Positions 17,526 to 27,100 of a stretch of 64,000 bases of DNA are shown in pieces (position 1 is the stretch's first letter; each line of letters opens with the position of its first letter). The notes beneath the pieces were generated by a model. That model made no database searches. It was not told the origin of the DNA and saw only the letters and a list, made by a program, of their open reading frames with translations. A program made the position numbers and the translations under genes. This DNA comes from Thermacetogenium phaeum DSM 12270 (GTDB lineage Bacteria; Bacillota; DSM-12270; Thermacetogeniales; Thermacetogeniaceae): the NCBI RefSeq assembly GCF_000305935.1, contig NC_018870.1:1195942-1259941 (forward strand). The letters run 5' to 3'.

Positions 17526-19426
17526 AAGCCTTACGGTAATATGTCAAGATCCAAGGACCAAAATTTCTAAGAAAATTTTCTAAAAAAGCGCATACCAAAC
17601 TAAGCTTGTTTCCAGAGGTAAATGGAAAAAAGCAACATAAATGGTTCATCGGTTGAGAGACAATAGTCAGGTGGTGATATGAATGATGCTCCACGCACTG
17701 TAGCGTCTTATCCGTTGTGGTCTTTCGGGGTAAACCCTACTGGAGGGTCGATGCAATATTATGATATGAAGCCGTTGCTATTAGCAGAAGAGCCACCCGA
17801 CAGACTAAACCTAAACCACCTTTCTCTGCCCCTGGGGCACGTATAGTTGGTTGCTGCGTAGCAGAGCATCAACCACCCGCACGAGTTTACGTGCGGTCAG
17901 AACCAAAGCACGGCGATGGTGGTGAGTGGAACTCTATTTAAACTTACGGGCATAGAACTCGGCAAACCTGGGGTCCCATTTACGCACGCTGTCGGCGGCC
18001 ATTACAAAGTAATAGCGCAGGTACACGTTGCCGGTTTTCGTAAGCGGTGTGTCATCGGCTTCAAACTCGCCTGACTGGTGTTTCCGCCAGGTGAGGCCGG
18101 CAAACTTGGCGACTGCCTTCTCGTTGTCGAACCGGTGGATGTCGCCGATCTCGGCGATTATTCCGGCGGTACAGACAGGCCCCATGCCCGGCATCGACTG
18201 CAGAGTGTTCGGAAAGTGTGACAGTTCTTTCTCAATCGCCCTGTCAATACTCTTGACCTGCTGTTCCAGGGTGCGGATGGTCTGCAAACTGGTGGCCAGG
18301 ATCAGGTTCACCGGCTCCAGGAGGCTTCCGTGCAGCCTGTAAGCGCAGGCTGCGGCATGCTTTAAGGCCTTGGCCGTAGCTTCGGGGTTGGAGAAATGAC
18401 TCTTTCCCTTCTCCATCAGGAAATCAATTAACTCATCAAGCGGTCGTGCCGCAATCTCTTCCGGAGAAAGGAACTCGGTCAGGATCGCCTCCGAGGTGGC
18501 CCCGAAGATGTCGCTCAGCACCTTGTCCTGGCAGATGGTATTGAACTTCAGGAACAGGTTGGTCAGAAAATAGTTCTTCTCCCGGGTGATGGTCTGGATC
18601 AGGTGGTAACGGAACCTGGTCAGCCGCTGGAGGGGCAGGTAGCGGAAGTCCACCTGGCAGCTCTCGGGCAACCGTCCGAACCTGAGCCGGTCGGCGATCA
18701 CCAGGCAGTCGAACCAGTCATCCTTCGGGATATCGACGTACTGTTTTCTGAAGTTGGCGATCACCTTGGGATTGAAGACGTACACCTGGGGGTGAAAGGA
18801 AGCCAGCAAAGGCTCACCGGCCAGGCGCATCTGCAGGTGCCAGCCATAGACAGAGGTGGACTCCATGCCGATCCGCAGGGAATCAACTTCGTTGGCGCCG
18901 CAGATCTCCACCAGGTACTTAACAAAGGACTCTGCACCCGGATCGTCGTTCTTGCAGCGAATGCGCTTGGCGATCTCCTCGCCCTCTGCGTCAAACATCC
19001 GGGCCTTGAAATCTTTCATGCTGACATCGATACCGACAAACAGTTTCATCAGTTTCACCCCCTCCCAGGGAGGAATTGTGCGAGATTATGCGGGGTCCCA
19101 GGCACCATAACCGGTCAACAGCCTCGCCGGAAACAACGCTTTCCTGTCAGGACCTTGTTCTATCCAACCTGCTACCATTGGACAGGATCTTGACAAGTTG
19201 CGCAACTTACGTGTCAGGGGTACAGGTTATGGGCTGGGGGTCAGGCTTTCTAAGAGGTCGGACCTCAAGGAGTGACATACCTACCCAAAACATAATCTCA
19301 CGACTACATTTTGCCTGGAACTCCACCAAAAGTGAATACCCAATTTCCAGTTGTCAAGGAGCATCTTTGATCCAAGCCGGGCTTCTTTTAAGGGCTGGAT
19401 CAATTGGTGTTACAAAAACTATCTTA
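17526..19426 (-). mobile_element. IS110-family insertion sequence, copy C (about 1.9 kb)
   Basis: Defined by comparison with the inverted copy D (43507-45370): shared sequence begins at AAGCCTTACGG (17526) and ends at ACTATCTTA (19426). No inverted repeats, as usual for IS110. Long non-coding arms of about 370-400 bp lie on both sides of the transposase and contain hairpins (CCGCACG/CGTGCGG downstream; GAGGTC/GACCTC and AAGTTGCGCAACTT upstream), where the guide (bridge/seek) RNA should be encoded. Relative to copy D it carries an extra AT-rich block of about 33 bp near 17550-17583. It is inserted just upstream of the DUF2922 ribosome-binding site. Confidence 0.85.
17934..19049 (-). CDS. IS110-family transposase (copy C)
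   Basis: 371 residues from ATG 19049 (a GTG three codons earlier overlaps the GGGAGGGGG ribosome site and is less likely). The N-terminal DEDD domain shows LFVGIDVSMKDFKARMFDAE, IGMESTSVYGWHL and DWFDCLVIADRLRFG. The C-terminal Transposase_20 domain shows LQSMPGMGPVCTAGIIAEIG, then FAGLTWRKHQSG. Full length and uninterrupted, differing from copy D by a very few residues (for example PVNLILA versus PLNLILA). Activity would need the guide RNA from one of the flanking arms. Confidence 0.93.
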   Translation of the reverse strand: MKLFVGIDVSMKDFKARMFDAEGEEIAKRIRCKNDDPGAESFVKYLVEICGANEVDSLRIGMESTSVYGWHLQMRLAGEPLLASFHPQVYVFNPKVIANFRKQYVDIPKDDWFDCLVIADRLRFGRLPESCQVDFRYLPLQRLTRFRYHLIQTITREKNYFLTNLFLKFNTICQDKVLSDIFGATSEAILTEFLSPEEIAARPLDELIDFLMEKGKSHFSNPEATAKALKHAAACAYRLHGSLLEPVNLILATSLQTIRTLEQQVKSIDRAIEKELSHFPNTLQSMPGMGPVCTAGIIAEIGDIHRFDNEKAVAKFAGLTWRKHQSGEFEADDTPLTKTGNVYLRYYFVMAADSVRKWDPRFAEFYARKFK

Positions 19427-19452
19427 CGAGGAGTGAAGGAGGTGAGCCAAGA

Positions 19453-19677
19453 GTGATCAGCAAGACTTTGGAGTTGATATTCACAACCGCCGGGGGAGGC
19501 CGGCTGCGGCTCTCCGTGCCCGATCCGCGCCTGGACCTTACCGCAGAGCAGGTGAGCGCCGCCATGAGCACAATTGCGGCCAAGAACATCTTCACCTCTG
19601 GGACGGGGGGCATTGCCGGCATCCTCAGCGCCCGCATCGTCACCAGGGAGACAACGGATCTCATCTCAGTCTCATAA
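19453..19677 (+). CDS. DUF2922 family protein
   Basis: 74 residues from GTG 19453, six bases after GGAGGTGAG. It matches DUF2922: KTLELIFTTAGGGRLRLSVP, LTAEQVSAAMSTIAAKNIF and ARIVTRETTDLISVS. The family normally follows DUF1659 directly; here the IS110 copy C lies between them and ends about 25 bases before this start, leaving the ribosome site intact but cutting any promoter upstream of DUF1659. YvrJ follows at 19779. Confidence 0.85.
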   Translation: MISKTLELIFTTAGGGRLRLSVPDPRLDLTAEQVSAAMSTIAAKNIFTSGTGGIAGILSARIVTRETTDLISVS

Positions 19678-19778
19678 CCAGTCGGCGGAGCCCTTTGGGG
19701 GCAGGCGCGGCGGAAGCAGTGGGGTGGGCAGTGCCCATCCATTTTTCATCTTGAGGAGCGAAGAGAGGGAGTGAAGCA

Positions 19779-19964
19779 GTGGAAGAGATCTTCAAGCTCA
19801 TCGCCAACTACGGCTTTCCGATGGTCGTTGCCGGCTACCTTCTGGTCAGGCTGGAGCCTATCCTGAAGGAGTTCCAGAAGTCGGTGACAGTCCTGACGAT
19901 CGTCGTGGCCAGGCAGAACGGGGCAGACTATGAGGAAGCCCGCAAAATGGTCTTCGGAGAGTGA
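19779..19964 (+). CDS. YvrJ family small membrane protein
   Basis: 61 residues, matching the YvrJ family: MEEIFKLIANYGFPMVVAGY, then LLVRLEPILKEFQKSV and an acidic end. One predicted membrane helix near the N-terminus (about 5-25), holin-like in size but without known function. Start GTG/ATG region preceded by GAGGGAGTGA. Third member of the DUF1659-DUF2922-YvrJ set and followed by an amidase gene, an arrangement that recalls a small lysis or cell-wall module. Confidence 0.8.
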   Translation: MEEIFKLIANYGFPMVVAGYLLVRLEPILKEFQKSVTVLTIVVARQNGADYEEARKMVFGE

Positions 19965-20244
19965 CGGTGGAGGCGCTCTTCCCCGCAGGTGATTCCCGCC
20001 TGGGCGGCGCCGAATGCCCCACTTTACAGGGAGCGGCTCAGCGGTGCCGCACCGGCTTACCTCAGAGTGTGGCAGCCGCCGGCAGGGAGGAGGCGGCAAA
20101 GCCGCAGGCGGTCTGTCTTCATCCAGTGGGGAACTGAAGCTGCTGCCCGGTTGTCAGAGGAGGCCCGGGATTTCCGGCGGCATCATCTCGTCATCAGAGT
20201 GAGAATTCCCATTTTGCGCGGCATAAAAGCGGGGAGGGATCGCT

Positions 20245-20871
20245 GTGAACTGGTCTTATGTGATCGTCCACCACACTGGGGCGGAGGAGAGGGATGCGGA
20301 GCAGGTGCGCCGCTACCACCTCTCTTTAGGGTGGCGCGACATCGGCTACAACTTTGTGATCGAACGGGACGGGAAGGTTGCTCCCGGCAGGAGCCTCGAT
20401 CTGCCCGGTGCCCACTGCCGGGCTGACGGGATGAACTCCAAGGGGATCGGAGTGGCGGTGATCGGCAACCTGGAGAGCCACCCGCCCCTGCCCGGGCAGG
20501 CTGCGTCTTTATTGGAACTGCTGGCCGACCTCTGCAGGCGCTTCGGCATCCAGCCGGACCAGCTCCTCGGCCACCGCGAGGTGAGGGGCGCGGCCACCGA
20601 CTGCCCGGGCAGATACCTGGACATGGAGGGAGTGCGGCGGGAGCTGGCTGAGCGCCTGGCGTCAGAGGAAAAGGTTGCCTACCAGACCCCGCCCTCCCAG
20701 GATGGTGAGATACCCACACATCAGGCGTAGCCGCCCTCAGGTCTCTGGCGCGTTCAGGCCGGTGCCTTCGCCACCAAAGAAAAGGCCGAGGCTTTGGCCG
20801 AAAGGCTTTGGGCAGCTGGCTTCGAGGCCTGGGTCGTCCCGCCTAGGGCCGCCTCAAGGGAGGAAGCCTGA
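20245..20871 (+). pseudogene. N-acetylmuramoyl-L-alanine amidase with SPOR domain, split by in-frame TAG
   Basis: The first 161 residues are a PGRP/amidase_2 enzyme that cuts the peptide from peptidoglycan: SYVIVHHTGAEERDAEQVRR (zinc His), IGYNFVIERDGKV, HCRADGMNSKGIGVAVIGN, LGHREVRGAATDCPGRYL (second His and Cys). GTG start after GGGAGGGATC. A TAG at 20728-20730 ends this frame, but the very same frame continues with LWRVQAGAFATKEKAEALAE and FEAWVVPP to TGA at 20871, a normal SPOR domain that would anchor the enzyme to denuded glycan. So one nonsense codon separates the catalytic and binding domains. The shortened amidase may still be active. Confidence 0.85.
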
Positions 20872-21157
20872 GGGCTCATCCTTTCCTTTAGCGCCCCGTT
20901 TGCCGGGAGGGGAGGGGTGGAGCAGCCCTGCTTCTGTGCCTCATCCTGTGCCGTGTGGTGGCTTCCGACAGGAAAATTTTTTCTACAGCGAAGCATAAAA
21001 AGAAAGGAGATTTCATAGAATGGAAGCTCTCGTGTGAGGGGTGGCTTTATGGGTCAGGTTAGGCTTGAGGTACTTGTCTGGGCGCTGGTCGTGAAAGCGG
21101 CCTTAAGGTGACTTTTTGGAACCAGGAAAATCAAATCAATTCATGGGTGGTGAAAAA

Positions 21158-21839
21158 ATGCCTTTTTCGCCGTTCAATGCCAACGATTTTGCTTTGATGC
21201 AGCAGGTAAGAGAGGGGCAACTGCTCCCTCAGCCGCTGGCAGAGCAAGATAGAGGATTTGCGAAGAGATTTGTGCTCGTTCCCGGAGTACGACCTGGAGT
21301 TCTTCCGCAAGAGAATCGTGCGCCGGAGTATGCGAGGGGATAAGGGCATGGTTTTTGGACCGCCGCGCACCCACGACGAGCATTGGTTTTTGTACACGGT
21401 CGGCGGCGGGGATCAAGACGAGGTGCAGTTAAACATAGGAATGTATCCGGAGTACATCCGCGTTGGCCTCGGCTTTCAGATAGGGCGCCAGGTTGCACCG
21501 AAGATTCCCGCGTTCCGGGTGTTTCAGACTTTCCTAGGGGTCCGGCCACCTCTTCCGTTCCGCGCTGCTTTTTACTACTGCGTTGCGCGAAATGGTTTTG
21601 GCATAGAAATACAAGGGGATCCTAAGAAAGTGGGGCCAGATGATGTCTTGCGCTACCTCGAGACCTATGTTGTTCCAGCGGACGGTTCGCCAGTTTTTGT
21701 GTTTGTGGGGGCACTGTGGGACGTGCAGGAAGCAGCGAACAAGACCATCGATGCCTACCGAGAAGTGTTTCTAGAGCTTATGCCGTTTTACGAGGAACTC
21801 CTGCTTGCTGGGGGGCGCTATGTTTTCTATTCTTCTTAA
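21158..21839 (+). pseudogene. Unknown protein, one-base frameshift
   Basis: ATG 21158 begins MPFSPFNANDFALMQQVREG and runs to PLAEQ, where an extra G (GCAAGATAGAG, about 21249) shifts the frame. The second frame continues IEDLRRDLCSFPEYDLEF, then GMVFGPPRTHDEHWFLYTVG, VQLNIGMYPEYIRVGLGFQI and a C-terminus ending GGRYVFYSS (TAA 21839). The joined product would be about 226 residues. I do not recognise the family with confidence; the beta-rich central block resembles N-terminal DNA-sensing domains of some restriction proteins, which is only an impression. Single-base lesion or sequencing error. Confidence 0.6.
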
Positions 21840-22463
21840 GCATTCTTGAGGAGTAGACGGTGCAGCTGTTTGTCTATGAGGGAACGGTAAGGAAGCGAAG
21901 CAGTACGTGCCCGGGAGACGGGGCTAGTTACTTAGTGAAGAACTCTAAAGTAGTAACTATGAGTTTCACTGGTGATGAGTTTCGCTAGTGGAATGAAGCT
22001 GGAAGGAATTTTTTACTATCTGGCGAAGGATTACATTTAGGGTGATGCAATTGGCCCAGTTTTTGCACATACTGCCAGAAGAAGGGAGAAACCCAATACC
22101 TTCAAGCGGGTGATGCAGTTGCTCCAGCTTTTGCGCCCACCCCTGGCCGGTTAGGAGTTCTTAGTGTCTCCGGCTCTCCCGGGGTCAAAATAGGGATGTA
22201 TACCAGTTGATAGGGGGTAGACTGGTAGAGAAGCGCGACACACTGTATTGCTGTGGAACCACGACCCCCCTAGATTAAACAGACACTGCGACCAGTGGCA
22301 GTGTTTTTCTTTTTTGGAGGGCGCCCTACAGGAAAATGTTGCATTCTGGCGAATAGTTCAAAAAGTACCAATTTTCTTGGCTGGTTATCCAGCCGAGGAA
22401 AACGCAGCTTAAACCTAATTGATGGGCCCGTGGCCCAGATTCGGAATGTAAGGGGAGGAACCA
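21840..22463 (+). other. Gene-poor stretch with direct repeats and a terminator; possible ncRNA
   Basis: Contains a 42-codon frame from GTG 21859 (behind GAGGAG) to about 21987, too short to call. Two imperfect 30-base direct repeats beginning GGTGATGCA start at 22041 and 22109 (23 of 30 positions identical). An intrinsic terminator at 22283 is not preceded by any gene on that strand for 440 bases. This combination suggests an untranslated transcript, but I see no known RNA family. Confidence 0.4.
22283..22314 (+). terminator. Rho-independent terminator
   Basis: 7-bp stem ACACTGC/GCAGTGT, eight-base loop, followed by TTTTTCTTTTTT. It ends transcription arriving from 21840-22280. Confidence 0.75.
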
Positions 22464-23240
22464 GTGGTGAAAAAGAAACCTTGGTTTATACTTCTAGCGG
22501 TTTTGGTTCTCTTGGGAGGCGCTTCGCTCTTCAGGTGGGAGAGAACATCGACGAAGAAAGAAGGGGATTTGGATGTAACCTATGCTCGCGATCGCTGGAC
22601 GGGAAGTAAGTGGATTATTTTAAGCGGGAGCGAAGATGACAAAGTTTACGTCAACGAAAGGATACCATATCTTGCTTCTAACCTTGTTAGAGCAAGGCAG
22701 CAGGATGTTTTAAAACGCCCGGAGTTCCAGAAGAGAATATCTGAGGTGGAGGAAAAGAAAAAAGCTGTTAGCACTAAAGCAGAAGCTCTGGGAGAGGCGC
22801 ACGATAGCTATGAGGAATTAGCCGAGGCGTGTAAAAAAGATTGGGAACGAGAAAATCCGCCAACAAGTGAGAAGTATTTTGATACTCTTTTTGAATGGGC
22901 GGAACTTTTATGGTCACCATCTACTTCTGTTGGTCCGCCACTACCTATTCCCTTAGATTCAGATAACGATGCCATTACTTTCTTAAAATCGCATATTCCA
23001 CTTGAGCTAATCCAGGCTGAAAATGAGTACAGAGAATATTATATGGATCTTTGGAAGTTAAAAGAGGAAGAGGATGCAATAAAAGAGAAAGCGCAGTCAA
23101 CTGCAGAAAGAGAACTCGCTCGCGAAATACAGCGAAAGAGCAACATTGCTACTTGTGCTTGGGCGTGTCTCCTTGTCTTGGTTGCTGGTTCTGCACTTTA
23201 CCTTTATTTAAAAGATATTAAAAGTTCGGCTTTGGCTTAG
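22464..23240 (+). CDS. Membrane-anchored coiled-coil protein, unknown
   Basis: 258 residues from GTG 22464 after AGGGGAGGAA. A short basic start leads to a membrane helix (about 6-24, WFILLAVLVLLGGASLF), then a long charged external or cytoplasmic region with coiled-coil stretches (EFQKRISEVEEKKKAVSTKA and KLKEEEDAIKEKAQSTAE) and a second membrane helix near the C-terminus (about 230-248, WACLLVLVAGSALYLYL). No family recognised. Codon use is more AT-rich than the flanking genes, suggesting a separate origin. It stands alone between the terminator and an intron remnant. Confidence 0.7.
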   Translation: MVKKKPWFILLAVLVLLGGASLFRWERTSTKKEGDLDVTYARDRWTGSKWIILSGSEDDKVYVNERIPYLASNLVRARQQDVLKRPEFQKRISEVEEKKKAVSTKAEALGEAHDSYEELAEACKKDWERENPPTSEKYFDTLFEWAELLWSPSTSVGPPLPIPLDSDNDAITFLKSHIPLELIQAENEYREYYMDLWKLKEEEDAIKEKAQSTAERELAREIQRKSNIATCAWACLLVLVAGSALYLYLKDIKSSALA

Positions 23241-23562
23241 AAAACTAGGATTTTTTGGGATGCTTGGAAAAAGGGGCTTTTGTCAGGCATTTGTGTTTAG
23301 AGGGTTAAGGTAAGTTTTTCTGCTTAAAGCTTTTAACCTCTCAAAATGGTAATGGCTAAATTCTCCATAGTTAACTCAAAATTAGTTCAGCATTTGCTTT
23401 TAGTTAAGGGAAGACGAGGGTATCACCTAGAGAGTAAATCCCTGTATTTTCGAGCAGAATATGACAGGCTGCCAGTCGCACGACATTGGACGGTGTTGAA
23501 AATACCCTCGCCCCTTTGGGGGACGGAAACGCGTAAACCTGACCGATTGGGCAGCTTTCTCC

Positions 23563-23890
23563 ACGCGCCCGGCATGGGCGTTAACCTGGTGGTGAAAGTC
23601 CGCTGCAGGCGAGCCAGCACGTGTCTGCTAGCCGAAGGCAAGGGTGTTCATCGCGAGGTGGGATCTGGTGAGGCCGATGAGTTCGCGGGAAGAGCGGATA
23701 GAGCAGAAGACCTCGGGAGGAGCTTGCCTGCGGGAGGAAGTGGTGAAGCCACAGGGGATTTCAGGAGGGCTGAGCTCCGGGTGCCCTTAGGTCGCGGCAC
23801 GAGGCGGGGCGGCACCTGGCGGAGACAAGGCAACGCCCTGATAGGCCCTGATGAGCTTCACAAACGCTGCTATAGGCTTCGTCAAGCTTG
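23563..23890 (+). ncRNA. Truncated group II intron, domain I remnant
   Basis: Shows the hallmark 5' region of bacterial group II introns: GCGCCCGGCATGGGCG, then GGTGGTGAAAGTCC, GCCGAAGGCAAGGGTGTTC and CATCGCGAGGTGG in the expected order and spacing. The first two intron bases, normally GT, read AC here. The remnant breaks off after about 330 bases; no RT gene, domain V or domain VI follows before the helicase gene at 24137. It is a different intron type from the one at 1-974. Confidence 0.8.
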
Positions 23891-24136
23891 GTGAACCGCC
23901 GGACAATGTGACTTTATTAACTTGTGGTGCTAATTGCAGGAATTAGAACTTTCAGTTGGGAGGAAAATTGACAAAGTTTGGCGAAAACAATCAAAAGAAA
24001 TCGCTGCCAGGATTTTATTGCAGGGGTTCCAGTCCGATCCGCATCATCAGCGTTGGCGAAACACAGCTCAATGGTGCTAAAACACTTTTGAAGGGTTCAT
24101 ATTTGGGCGTGGTAAAGAAAGGGACAATTCTTTGAT
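23891..24136 (+). other. Leader region of the defence operon
   Basis: About 245 bases without a convincing gene. The sequence is more AT-rich than its surroundings and ends in GAAAGGGACAATTC before the helicase start. No clear -35/-10 pair or terminator seen; the operon promoter may lie here or have been displaced by the intron insertion. Confidence 0.35.
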
Positions 24137-27100
24137 ATGCACGAGGGCGTTGACTGGGAGATGGTTTTTGAAACTGGGGACATAATTAGCGGCCCAATCT
24201 TCCCCGAACCTGTCAGGGTGCTTGCTGTCAGGCCTATTGGGCCGGCGCTTACCAAAATAGAGGCTGTCGGCGTTAACTCGAAGAAATACTATGACCCTGT
24301 CCTGAGCCCCGCTGAACTTGCTGCCATTACCAAAACCACTGAACAATCTACTGAGTTTACGGGTAACGCCGAGCACGTGTTTCTTTACTTAGAGGGGATG
24401 CGGATCCGCAATGCCTTTCAGTTTGATCCCCTCTATGGGGTGAGCGTTTCGCAGGTCGATGCCCTGCCGCACCAGATTGAGGCAGTCTACCATTACATGC
24501 TCAAGAGCCCCAATATTCGCTTTTTGCTGGCTGATGACCCGGGTGCCGGCAAGACCGTTATGGCCGGGCTCCTTTTAAAGGAATTGAAATACCGGGGTCT
24601 GGTCAATCGGGTTCTGATTATTGTACCCGGGCACCTCAAAGAGCAGTGGCTTAGGGAAATGAAGGAAAAATTCCAGGAACGCTTTTTGATCGTCGACCGC
24701 GGTGTCATCAACGCCAGTTGGGGGCAGAACGTCTGGACAGAGAATCATCAAATCATTACTTCCCTGGATTTCGCCAAACAGGATGACGTCATGTTTGCGC
24801 TGAAAGACTCCTCCTGGGACCTGGTGATTGTAGACGAAGCCCACAAGATGTCCGCTTATAAGTACGGGGAAAAGATCAATAAAACCGCTCGCTATCAATT
24901 CGGCGAGCTGATCTCCCGGATCACCAAATACCTTATTTTCCTCACCGCAACTCCGCACCGTGGCGATCCGGAAAACTTCCGCCTTTTCCTGGATCTTCTG
25001 CAACCCGGATTTTTCGCCAACACCAGAATGCTGGCTGACTCCATTCAAAATAAGGACAACCCGCTTTTTTTGCGGCGGCTCAAAGAAGACCTTAAAGGTT
25101 TTGACGGCAGGCCGCTGTTCCCCCAACGCAAGGTAGAGACGGTGAAGTATCGGCTGAGCGATGCCGAAAAGATCCTCTACAATGCCGTCACCGATTATGT
25201 GGAGAAAAATTTCAACAAAGCCATACAAAAGGAGAAGCGCAACGTCGCTTTTGCCCTCACCATCCTGCAGCGCAGGCTGGCATCCAGCGTCAGGGCTGTG
25301 CGCAAGTCTTTAGAGCGCCGCCGTGCCAGGCTGGAGGACCTGTATAAAAAGGGGCAGCTGCTTCAGGAAGTGGGTTATACGGAAGAATACCTGGAAGACC
25401 TGGAGGAGAGCCAGCGTTGGCAGAAAGAGGAAGAGCTGCTGGAGAAGCTCACATCGGCGGAAACGCTGGAGGAGCTGAGGGAAGAGATCAACAAGCTGGA
25501 CGAGCTTGTGGCTCTTGCCAGGGAAGTGGAGAAGCAGGAGATCGAGACCAAACTCAGCCGGCTCAAGGAAGTACTTGACGATATCAAGGTGCGGGAAAGC
25601 GGCACCAAAATCCTCATTTTCACGGAGTCCAAGGATACGCTGGACTATCTAGCAGAAAAGCTCAGGAAATGGGGATATGCGGTGACAACCGTCCATGGCG
25701 GAATGAACATGGATGCCCGCATCAGGGCCGAGCATGAGTTCAAGCACAATGCCCAGGTGATGGTGGCGACCGAAGCGGCAGGCGAGGGGATCAACCTCCA
25801 GTTCTGCTGGTTGCTGATCAATTACGACATCCCCTGGAACCCCAACCGCCTGGAACAAAGGATGGGGCGCGTCCACCGCTACGGTCAACGTCACGATGTG
25901 CATATTTACAACATGGTGGCGGTGGATACCAGGGAAGGGAGGATCCTGGAAAAGCTCTTTGAGAAGCTGAACCGCATGAAAGATCACCTGGGCTCCGACC
26001 GTGTTTTCGATGTCATCGGCGACATCCTGCCGGGGACGAGCCTTAAAGACCTGATTCTTGAGGCCATTGCCAATCCCCAGAGCACGGACGATATCGTGGC
26101 AGAGATGGAACGCATCCCTGATGAGGAGGTAGCCCAGCGGGTCAGGGAGGCGACGATGGAGGCGTTGGCCACCCGTCATATCGACCTCTCCCGGATCCTT
26201 GGCGAGCAGCGGGTCGCCCGTGAGAACCGCCTGGTGCCGGAATATATTGAAAAGTTTTTTCTGCGGGCGGCCCAAACGCTCGGGATCAGAGTAGAAAAAC
26301 GCCAGGATGGCTTCTGGCGGGTGCCAGCAGTTCCTTTTGAGGTGCGAAATCAGCCCTACGAATTCAAAATTAAGTACGGCGAGGTATATCGGGAGTACCT
26401 GAAGGTTGCTTTTGATAAGCAACAGGCCTCTGATGGGCAATGCGAGTTTGTCACGATGGGCCATCCCTTGATGGAGGCCGTTTTGGAAGCCATCTTTAAG
26501 AAGTACCGGGATGATGCTTCCCGCGGCGCAATTTTTATCGATCCCGATGGCAGGAAGAACGGGCTGTTGTGGTTTATGACCGGGGAGATCAAGGACGGGA
26601 GAGGAGAGGTAGCCGGCCGCAAGCTTTTTTGCATTTACCAGCCTGCCGATGGCCGGATGACTGCTGTCAATCCCTCTCTGCTCTGGGACCTGAAACCGGC
26701 TGGTGATGACTCACCTGAGCCGGAAGCAGAGGTTTTGCCCGCCTCACGGGAGAAAGTTGTCGCCTTTGCTTTAGAGCAGCTGGTGCTTCCGTACCGTGAA
26801 GAGTTGCTGGAGCAGAGGAGGCGGGATGCCGCCATCAAGGAAAAATATGGCCTTAAATCCATCGATTTGCTGATCCTGGAATCGGAGACCAAGCTCATGG
26901 AGTATGAAACTAGGAGGATTAAAGGAGAAAACATCCCTGATGTCACGGTCATCCAGGAACAGCGGAGACGGGAGGACCTGGACCGGAAAAAGGAGCGGCT
27001 TCTGGGCGAGATCCGCACCCAGACCAGCCTGTATTCTTCCGAACCGTCTGTCCTGGCCGTGGTCCGGGTGGTGCCGGGAGTTTCTCTGCAGGAAGGGATG

